The position numbers were made by a program, and so were the translations under genes. The notes under the pieces were generated by a model. That model made no database searches and was not told where the DNA came from. It saw only the letters and a program-made list of their open reading frames with translations. Positions 28,475 to 40,000 of a stretch of DNA of 64,000 nucleotides are shown piece after piece (position 1 is the stretch's first letter; every line of letters begins with the position of its first letter). This DNA comes from Phymorhynchus buccinoides (lineage: Eukaryota; Mollusca; Gastropoda; Neogastropoda; Raphitomidae). The DNA lies in contig CM065684.1 in the NCBI GenBank assembly GCA_017654935.2, positions 55,547,281 through 55,611,280 on the forward strand, read 5' to 3'.

Positions 28475-31066
28475 CTGAAATTATCGAAACAGAACATGAA
28501 GGATACAGTCATTGTCAGCAAACTTTAATTTGATCAAAGGATTCACTAAGACTTGGAATGCACAAAATTTCGATTTAATTTTTTTTCTTTCAAAAACACA
28601 TTAAAAATGGAAGCAAATATAACCTGTGTAAACATGATAGGCATATACACGCACTCCAACACAAACACACAGACCGAGAGACACACACACAAAAGCATAA
28701 GCTGGGTTACACAAAGCTATTCCTCTGAAGTCGGAGTGTGGCTGCGCACGTGGCGAGGTAATCAAAAACGGTCACACACGTAATGTTCTCATCCCTGGCT
28801 GGTGCATTTGTACCATAGTGTTCAAGTGCTTCAGCTGTTGGGATGATCCCTGGAGACTTTAAGCCAGGGTAAGACAACACAAAGCTATAGGCTCAACCAC
28901 AGTACACCCGATAGCAATGTATAATAAACTGGGAGAAAGAAGGGAGGGTGGGAAAAATGCTTTTAATGCGAAAGATACTAGTAAGAGGGGGAGAAGTGAC
29001 AGGAGAGGGTGACAGACAGACAGACCTATTTATGGACAGAGAGGCGGAGAGAGAGGACAGACAGACAGAGAAGGAAAACTAGGATGGAAAAAGTAGCAAG
29101 TTAGAGGCATAACATTGAAAAAAACTAGACCAGGATGAAAACACAAGGTAAGGTTAGGTATCATATTTTTCCGACTATAAGGCGATACTTTTTTCCTAGA
29201 CTGAGACCCCTGCGCCTTATAATGTGACTGATAATATTGTAAGAAACTATAATAACAAAATCTTAATTTTGTGTAACATTTTGGGGGTGTACAGTAAAAT
29301 ACTATACAGCAAGTACACATACCTTTGAATGCACAAATTCTTTACTTATATATAAACGACTTCCACACGTGCTGCTAAAACAAGACTGAGGACAGAGGTA
29401 AAACAAAATTTAAAAAACGCTAAAAAAAGGGAATTTTAGTATTAGTATTAGGTACTTTATTCGGGTTGCTCCCACCCGGAGAGCGCGTCGCAGCCAGAGG
29501 CGCGCCACCCAATTTTTTTTTTTTTTTTTGCATGCGATTTTTGTCACTGATGATAGGGGGGGGGGGGGGGGGGGGGTAAATTTTTACCAAATGACAACTT
29601 TTTCGTTGCCACTGGGTTTAGCGTATGCTAAATACGATACATTTGGAACATGTATCACTTGGATGGCTAAAATGGTGTTTAGGGTAAAAGCTTCACTGGG
29701 GTTAAATAAAGGCCAGCCACACTGAAATTCAGTGCGATCCGGTTTTTACATTTGTGAGGCATGATTCACATGAAATCATACTGTCTAAATTAATCTGATG
29801 AAATCATACTACCGTATTTTTCGGGTCATTAGGCGCTGCTGTGCATAAGGCGAATAGGGCAATTTTCAAGAAAAATCTGACAAAATCCAAGTAAAAGGCG
29901 CCCTCGTTTATAAAGCGATACACACCTCGCAAAAGAAAGTCGAGGTTTGAAGCCCGTACACGTCCTGTAAACGCCATTATTGTTGTCATAAACAAGAGTT
30001 GGCTCCCTTCTCAAATAATTGAAACTTCCGTTTTTGCGACTTCCGGTAGTTGTGTTAGGACTTTTCTTCGCGAAAACTGGTAGAATTATGGCATTTTAAG
30101 CTCCACAACGATGCTTTATACATCCAATTAAGGGTTGTGGCATCTGTTGGACGGTATCTCGGACAATAATAGGGATTTTTAAGCATATTAACGTGAGCAT
30201 TCGTTGCATCGGCGACTCGTTACCACTTTCGATGTTGTGACTCACAGTAGACTGTACTGAGTACGGCAATCGTTGCTTCTCTTCTCACAATTTTGTTCAC
30301 TAATAGGGAGGGTGCCCTCGTTTATTAGGCGCATAGGTCGAAATTGGATTAAAAAAATATCGCCTTATAGAGGGATCCGGGTTCATGTATGCAAATGAGA
30401 ATGTCACCTCTGTCAGCCATGATGGCTGGATTATTCGGGTTGCTAAGATACTTGGCGGTGGAACGCATTGAATTCTGATGTTTGCTTTTAGTCCTGAACA
30501 TTTAACTACTGCACAGTTTATTACCATTGTGACGATTTGTCGAAACTCACTGATGCTCACCTCTGTAATCTGAACCAAAACGGCGCTCCAGCCAAAATGG
30601 CGTCCGACTTTCGTTACCAACAAAATCACGTGACATTATGACGCTATCCCGGATCCCTCTATAGTCCGAAAATGACGGTAGCTATGTTCACGATATTTGT
30701 AGTCTCCCATACATGAATCTGATAAATATCTTATTTTTGTATCGGACGTTTTATGTAATTCGTGTACTGGGGTCTACATGAGTAGAGTGAACGGAAATAG
30801 TACCGTATTTTAAGGACTATATGGCGATAATTTTCCCCCAGACTAAGATCCCTACGCCTTATAATGTGATTGATAATAATTATAGTAAGTAAATAGAGTA
30901 ACAAAATCTAAATTTTATAATTACGGACAAAACCACTCTTCAAATCGTAGCCTGCTCTGTTCTTTTGGAAAGTAATTTTTGTCCCTTCTCTGCGCGTGTG
31001 TTTGTGTGCAGTGTGTGGTTTGTGCGGGCGTGTGTTGTGTGGTGTGGTGTGGTGTGGTGTGGTGTG

Positions 31067-31097
<31 letters not shown>

Positions 31098-34000
31098 GTT
31101 TGTGTGTGCGCGTTTGTGTGCGTGCACGCATGTGTGTGTGTATGCGAGGAAATGTTTGACATTCTCATATTTTCTACTGCTTGTTGTTGTTGTTGTTTGT
31201 CTTTGTTTTGTGGGGGGGTTATTCATTTATTTGTTTATTATTGTAAGTGCTTAGGGCTTGTTTAAGATTAAGCGCATATAAATGCTCATTATTATTATTA
31301 TTATTGTCACAATCGCATCGTATTTGAGGTCAAATCGTATGCAGTGTGGCTGGCGATACTTTTTTTTTTCCAGACTAGGATCCCTACGCCTTACAATGTG
31401 ACTGATAAAATAGTACGTAAATAGAGTAACAAAATCTGAATCTTATAATCAGGTGCGCCTTATAGTCTGTAAAATACGGTAGTTATTTTTAGACGGAAGC
31501 ATTTCACGTGAATCATGACTCACAGACATTGTCACAATCGTATCATATTTGGGGTCAAATCGCATGCAGTGTGGCTGACCCTTTAGGGTTAGAAAAGGGT
31601 AAGGGTACATGAAGGGAAGGGGGTGGGAAAAGGATGGGTATTATGTAAGGGGTGGGAGCTGACAGCTGTCCGCAAACTTTGATTACATTCATAAGAAACC
31701 AAAATTTTCCAAAAATGTAGAATGCCCTTGTGGTCACCCAACATCTGTTATATGACATTCTTTTTTTTAACTCTTCTATCACCATGGGAGAATACATTCG
31801 CCCAGTACATCACTCTACACTCCCATCAAATGCAAAGACATTCACTGCCAAGTACCCTGCCATGAGTTTGTCTATTTTTAGAGTTTATGTCAGTGATTTT
31901 TCCGTTAAACCAATGCATGCGCATTACAAAAAATAGTTACTCCTCTCTTGTCGGTCGAGATACAATATACAACCAAGGACGTCCCCAAAATACCGTATTT
32001 CATGCATGTGCGCTCACACACACTTTCTGCCTCACTGGTTCATTCTCATGTTTTTGTTCTAGAAAGTTTTACAAAGATTTTCTCCAGCGGAAAACGGACA
32101 TGCTGGGCCTAACTATTTCTTAGTTAGGCGCATAACAGAAGCATGACGCATCTGCACTCAAAACTGTCTGAATGATTGACGAAGAAGAAAAAGAACACAT
32201 GGCAAGTCTAGAACTGGAAAAAAGTTTATCATTATTGAAAAGAAATGTGGACATGTAACAATGGGTATTTTTAACTTATGTAAAAATACAAAACAAAACA
32301 GGAATTATAAAAAATAAAAATAAAGCATATGCATAAAATAAATATTTTTTAGTCTAAAAAAAGTTAACGACAAAATGCAAAAATAAGAAACGAAAACAGT
32401 ATGAAAGCAACATGAGCAGTTCAATTAAAAACAGTGAAAACTGAACATTGCAAATTAAAAACTTGGAAGATATGAAAAGGAATTACAGTGGAACCTCCCT
32501 ATTACGAACTTGAAAATCATCCCAAAATAGGTCTTATAAGGGAGGGGTTTTAATAAGGAGGTTAGCAATGTAGCCGATGAGATCGGTTCCCTTCGTGTCT
32601 GATACCACTTGACTTGCTCACTTCACTCTCTTACTCTCTCTTGATTTCGTGCTCATAACAATTACAACAAGTAATTAGTACATGTATGCATTAATTATGA
32701 GCATACTTGCTACAATGTTTTTGCTTCCTGTACGCCGCAGATTAAGTAACTCTGTGATGTATTTTCTTTTCTGTACTTAGAGTGTGTGTGTGTGTGTGTG
32801 TGTGTGGTCTATGATATTTGAATTTTGTTAAATGATGTTTGTATTTTTGCTTGATCTTGAAAACTTAATGTGTTTTTCCCCATTTTTGCTTATTTGCATT
32901 GTTTCTTGTTTTCTTGTTATTTGATAGTCATGGTTTGTTTTTTTCCTCCTTGAGGGCATGGTGTAAAGAAGCGAAAGCTTATCTGTTTACCCTCATTAAA
33001 AAACATTCGTATTCGTATTCTCTCTCTCTCAATCGGCCCAATCTGTTACCTATTTACTGATTCAATCTTTCCTAGATTGATTATTATTAACATGATTTTG
33101 CAATCGAAAGTGCAATTTTACCTCTTGCACTTTCTTCAATAATTTTGATTCCCTCCCATTCGCATCCTTTGATTTCACATTGAATGGACGCCATTTTTCT
33201 GTGACTTTCTCAAGGGACATCAATCTTGCGCGATGTTAAGGGACTTAACTCTTCGCAATATTAAGTTGATTTATGAAGGAAACAAATTGGTGAAAAATTA
33301 TCTGGTAAAGGTCTGTGTACACGTTAACAAAATCACAACATGTCACTGTTTCCCCATGACAACACAGTGAGTTTTAAGTCATTATGAGTGGCCTAACACT
33401 GTTGCCATGGGGAAATAGATATTTTGTGAATTTGTTAACATGTACACAGACCTTAATATCGAGGAGGAAGTCATAATAGTGGAGGTCAGATTAGGGAGTG
33501 TCCACTGTATCAGGAAAAAACAGGATGCGACTGTTTCTGAAATTGATTTTTCCTGATTTGTTTGAAACATTTAGGGGATGCTGCTTACATGCATGTGTGT
33601 TTTGTAGTCTTACTTCCTTCGCTTATTTTGGTTTGTTTTATGACCTGCCAGAATGAAAAGAGAATGATGAAGGAAACCCCCCCAACGCCCAAGCTGGTAA
33701 TATTGCGGCATTTATTACAACTTTGCTTTGTCAAACACAATCACAGACTAGAGTCAAACACAATCACAGACTAGAGTCAAACACAATCATAGACTAGAGT
33801 CAAACACAATCACAGACTAGAGTCAAACACAATCACAGACTAGAGTCAAACACAATCACAGACTAGAGTCAAACACAATCACAGACTAGAGTCAAACACA
33901 ATCATAGACAATGAAAAGAGAAGGTGCATGCTTAGGTGGTCTCATTTCACCTGTCAAAGTGCTGGTACCGTTTACACACACACACACACACTCTCTGAGA

Positions 34001-37000
34001 ACTGGAAACGGTGCAATTCCACTCACAGTCTGCAAGGTGTTGCGCAGGGTCGTACTTCAGGTGGATGTCGGCTGCCTCAGGATGCTGCCTAAGATACAAA
34101 TACACACACTATCTCTCTCTCTCTGAGAACTGGAAACAATGTAATATTCCACTCACAGGGTCATACTTCAGTGTGATGTCGGCTGGCTAAAGGTTCTGTC
34201 TAAGGTACACACATACAAACCCAAACGCTCTGTCTGTCTCTCTCTCTCTCTTTGAGAACAGGAAATGGTGTAATTCTACTTACAGTCTGCAACGTGTTGA
34301 GCAGAGTTGTACTTCAGCTGGATGTCGGCTGCCTCGGGATGCTGCCTCAGACAGACACACACACACACATGCGCGCACACGCACACACACATATTCTCTC
34401 TCTCTCTCTGTGAACACAGAAATGATGTAATATTCCACTCACAGTCTGCTAGGAGTTGAGCAGGGTCATACTTGAGCTGCATGTCTCGGGCCTCGGGATG
34501 CTGCCTAAGGTACACCCACACTCTCTGAGAACTAAAAACAATGTAATATTCCACTCACAGTCTGCCAGGCCAGTTGAGCAGGGTCGTACTTGAGCTGCAT
34601 GTCTCGGGCCTCGGGGTGCTGCCTAAGGTACACCCACACTCTCTGAGAACTAAAAACAATGTAATATTCCACTCACAGTCTGCCAGGTGTTGAGCAGGGT
34701 CGTACTTGAGTTGCATGTCTCGGGCCTCGGGGTGCTGCCTAAGGTACACCCACACTCTCTCTCTGAGAACTAAAAACAATGTAATATTCCACTCACAGTC
34801 TGCCAGGTGTTGAGCAGGGTCGTACTTGAGTTGCATGTCTCGGGCCTCGGGGTGCTGCCTAAGGTACACCCACACTCTCTCTCTGAGAACTAAAAACAAT
34901 GTAATATTCCACTCACAGTCTGCCAGGAGTTGAGCAGGGTCGTACTTGAGCTGCATGTCTTGGGCCTCGGGGTGCTGCCTAAGGTACACCCACACTCTCT
35001 CTCTGAGAACTAAAAACAATGTAATATTCCACTCACAGTCTGCCAGGTGTTGAGCAGGGTCGTACTTGAGCTGCATGTCTCGGGCCTCTGGGTGCTGCCT
35101 GAGGTACTCTGCCCTGGCCTGCCTCTCTGCCTCCTCCATCTCCTCCTGGTGAAGCTTGTTCATGTCAGCCTCTGTGCAGCTGGAACAACAGAGATTGCCA
35201 GTGACAAACCGGGGTGTGGCTGTGAGTTGGGATTTGGAACGAGCATCCTGGGAGCAATGCCACTGCATGGCCCACAAGATGGGAGAACAAAAAAGAAAAA
35301 AGATTGTCAGTGTCAATGCTGACACACATAATTATGTGTGTGTCTGCCACTCTAAACTGTTACCTGACCCTGGATTTCAGACCACTGCCGCACTTAACTA
35401 ACCCATAAATCAGTGGATCGCCCGCAGGGCCTCTTAAAAAAATTGCGGTCAGTTACAACGGAGTGCCCGCTAGCGCCCAATTTGCAGTTGCCGACTATGG
35501 CTACAGACTGTACTGTTTACATAAACGAGAATCTCGACCCGCGAGACTTGCATGTTTGCCACTTCATACATTGCTAATTGCCGTTACTGTGTCAAAATTG
35601 ATCAAGTTTTCACAAAGTTATGATTTTAAGTCAACAATAAAAAACATTTGTTGTCCGACAAAGAATTATGGCGTCTGTTGAACTATATTGTAGACGATTA
35701 TGGCGATTTCGATGGCTTTTTAGCAAGGTAACTTGTAGAAATTGATTGAGTAAGGGTTGAATGTGACTTAGACAACAGACTTCGAAGCTCTTGATGATCT
35801 GACACCATAAATTATCGCGAAAGTGCCGTCAACCGAATGGCTACAGTAAAGAAATCATATAGAAAATGTTGTAGGCTACACAGTTTGCAAAGCCCATCTT
35901 TGCAATGGACATTGTTTTGCACAGTTTTATGATGGCACATAGCTGTAGTAGACTGAATATTCAGTTCTTTGATTCCAAATTGGGAACGTTCTTGATTGAG
36001 TTTTGACATTTATTAATTTTTCATTTATTATTTTTGGCACATTTTGCTATCAAGTATAACTTTTTTTTAATAAAGTAACCAGTACCATGAATTTGAAATT
36101 AGTGTTTCTTTGTGACTTTTTCAGAGTATAAAGAACATAACAGAAATAATTCAATGCATTCACCGACTGAAATTATATCTTTAATTATTTTATTTAAATT
36201 ACCCACTGTAGTGAATTGCGCAAGTTATTTCCCTTGACATGGGATTCATAGCAAGGTTAGCGTCGGGTGGGTTGGGGGTAAGTGGGCTAAGCAACGTTAC
36301 ACCTGAACCACAGTTTAAAAAACAAACAGCCAGCAACTGGTTGACACAGAATCGTCTTAGTTCTCCGCAGTGCGCATAGTCGATGTCGGATTCCCTGCAA
36401 CACATGACAACTGGTGGTGGCTGTATCACAGGTGCAGGTCATCTAGTTATAACCCACACGAAAAATAATAACAACTATAAGAAATAAACACAGAATCATC
36501 ATACTTCTTCACAGTGAAGAGCGTGTATAGTCGACATCGGGTTCCCTGCAGACATAGCAACTGGTGTCCCCACAAATGCAGGCCATCTTGTTGCAGTTCA
36601 CGATTGTCATGACAAAAATACATAAACACAACACAGAATGGTCTTACTTCTCCCCAGTGAAGTGTCTGCAGTCGATGTCGGGCGTCCTGCAGACGTAGCA
36701 ACTGGTGTCCCCACAAATGCAGGCCATCTTGTTGCAGCTCACAATTGTCATGACAAAAACACATAAACACAACACAGGGTCGTCTTACTTCTCCCCGGTG
36801 AAGTGTCTGCAGTCGATGTCGGGCGTCCTGCAGACATAGCAACTGGTGTCCCCACAAATGCAGGCCATCTTGTTGCAGCTCACGATTGTCATGACAAAAA
36901 CACATAAACACAACACAGGGTCGTCTTACTTCTCCCCGGTGAAGTGTCTGCAGTCGATGTCGGGTTCTCTGCAGACATAGCAACTGGTGTCCCCACAAAT

Positions 37001-40000
37001 GCAGGCCATCTTGTTGCAGCTCACGATTGTCATGACAAAAACACATAAACACAACACAGGGTCGTCTTACTTCTCCCCGGTGAAGTGTCTGCAGTCGATG
37101 TCGGGCGTCCTGCAGACGTAGCAACTGGTGTCCCCACAAATGCAGGCCATCTTGTTACAGCTCACAATTGTCATGACAAAAACACATAAACACAACACAG
37201 GGTCGTCTTACTTCTCCCCGGTGAAGTGTCTGCAGTCGATGTCGGGTTCTCTGCAGACATAGCAACTGGTGTCCCCACAAATGCAGGCCATCTTGTTGCA
37301 GCTCACGATTGTCATGACAAAAACACATAAACACAACACAGGGTCGTCTTACTTCTCCCCGGTGAAGTGTCTGCAGTCGATGTCGGGCGTCCTGCAGACG
37401 TAGCAACTGGTGTCCCCACAAATGCAGGCCATCTTGTTGCAGCTCACAATTGTCATGACAAAAACACATACTGTAAAGCCGCTACGTTTTTCCTCAACTT
37501 TGGCCCGTGAGGCTTATAGACTGATGCGGCTTATTTGTGGATTTTATTTTTATTATACATTTATCACTATGATTAAATCTGTTTCTGGCCACATTCTTAA
37601 GTCTATTTTGAGCTTCTTCAGATTCCAAACTGGTTTTGGTAATCAATAGATTCAAATCTCATGCTTAAAGTGTCTGAGAATATTAAATACTCATGTTCTG
37701 ATAGGAGAATTTCTATATTTGTGTTGGTTTGTGCACATACAATTTTCTCTGCGGCTAATAAACTGGTGCGGCTTATATGTGAATAAATGCCTAATATTTT
37801 GTTAATTTAAGGGATGCAGCTTATATACAGGTGCGTCTTATAGTCCAGTTTTTACGGTAAACACAACACAGAATGGTCTTACTTCTCCCCGGTGAAGTGT
37901 CTGTAGTCGATGTCGGGCGTCCTGCAGACATAGCAACTGGTGTCCCCACAAATGCAGGCCATCTTGTTGCAGCTCACGATTGTCATGACAAAAACACATA
38001 AACACAACACAGAATGGTCTTACTTCTCCCCGGTGAAGTGTCTGTAGTCGATGTCGGGCGTCCTGCAGACGTAGCAGCTGTTGGCGCCGCAGACGCAGGT
38101 CATCTTGTTGCAGCCGACCTCCTTGACGAAGGCCTTGCCGCAGCGGTGGCACTTCCGGATCATGGCCTCCGTCACGCGCTGCTCGATGAAGGTGCGCATG
38201 TCCGTCTCCTTCTCCTTCTCCACCTCGTCGCACTTCAGGGGAACGTGGTTGGGCTCGCGGCAAAGTCTGTGGAAAATCACGTGGCATGAAATATCATGAC
38301 ACAGCATTAACCCTTTCACCGCCAATGTCGCATTTTAGCACCACAATGGTTTAACACCCATATCACTAAAAGGCATCAAAACAGGGCCTGTTATTCAAAG
38401 ACCCTATTTTGTTAATTTTGAGAGGTAAGGTTAGGCCTAATGTTATACATGTCACAGAGGAATGTATTCACAATATTGCAAATATTTTATTTTCTCTACC
38501 CAGTTAAGTTTAATGGTATTTTTTGGCTGAAAGGGTTAATAACAATATCAAAACAAGAAGTCTTGTGAATCCTTCAGGGGAACATGGTTGGGCTCGCGGC
38601 AAAGTCAGTGGAAAATCACGGGGCATAAAATATCATGACACTGCATTAATGACAATATCAAAACAAGAAGTCTTGTGAATTCTTCAGGGGAACGTGGCAA
38701 GGCTCGCGGCAAAGCCTGTGGAAAATAACGGGGCATGAAATATGAGTACACTGCATTAATGACAATATCAAAACAAGAAGTCTTGTGAATCCTTCAGGGG
38801 AACATGGTTGGGCTCGCGGCAAAGCCTGGGGAAAATAACGGGGCATGAAATAAGAGCACACTGCATTAATGACAATATCAAAACAAGAAGTCTTGTGAAT
38901 CCTTCAGGGGAACATGGTTGGGCTCGTGGCAAAGCCTGGGGAAAATAACGGGGCATGAAATAAGAGCACACTGCATTAATGACAATATCAGAGACTATCT
39001 GGTGAATTCTTCAGGGGCATGTGGTTGGGCTCGCGGCAAAGTCTGGGAAGAACACACAGGGCATGAAATATTGTTACACTTTATTTCCCCTGTGGGGATA
39101 CCATGGGGATCTTTCAGTACAAATTGTACCCCAACCTTCTCAAGTTTCTGTGCTAGCAACTTCCTCTAATCTATCACTCTCTTTGACTCTGCCTTTTCCT
39201 TTTCTTACAGTCATCTACTTCTTTTTTTTAGTTGCCTTATAAGACTATTCTCCTGCCTTAAAAAAACCCATGACCAAATCATTTTCTCCTTTGAACTTCT
39301 CGAAAACTGAAACATGTTGGCTGAATGCAGCGAGGAGACCAGTGACAGCTGCAAACTGGACACACATCCTTTCACCCATTACAGCCTGGGGACGCATAAG
39401 AAGAAGAAAGATCACTATATGAATGACATTGTCAGAGCAAGCAGTGTGGTGAATTCTTGCAGGAAGAATCAGGGGCATGTGGCTGAGCTCATAGCAAAGT
39501 CTGTGGAAAAGACACGGGATATGACACAAGATTTAGCGAATTTTATGGACTATATAAGGTGAGATTTCATATCCCCCCGACCGAGATTCCTGCGCCTTAT
39601 ATGACAAATGATATGGTAGGAAACTATTATCACACAATCAGGGCATGTGCACATTTTCAAATACTTCCATATGGAAACTCATCCGCAAACAAAAGCGGGA
39701 AGTAAGAAATATGAAGGAGTGTTCAGGAACACCTTGACATCAGGGTCTGCCATGATGGTGATGACAAAACAGACGATGATGATAATGATGATTATGATGA
39801 TGATAATAACAAACACTGACAAAGGATCGAGGAATACCCACCTGCAGGAGTCCTTGAGGCACTCTGGGTTCAGGCAGCGGAAGACCTTATCATCAGGGTC
39901 TGCCATGATGGTGATGACAAAACAGACGATGATGATAATGATGATGATGATGATAATTATGATGATAACAATAACAAACACTGACGAGGGATCGAGGAAT

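Noticed and set aside
30908..31265. Cys/Val or Thr/His-rich ORFs
   Set aside because: They are translations of (GT)n/(GGTGT)n microsatellites.
33731..33909. CRISPR-like direct repeats
   Set aside because: Units are contiguous 23-bp tandem copies with no unique spacers, in a eukaryotic genome.
36447..37139. 230-codon - strand ORF (LWGHQLLRLQDARHRLQ repeats)
   Set aside because: It is a wrong-frame reading of the 141-bp RING2 array; the frame with CNKMACICG is the one matching the exon.
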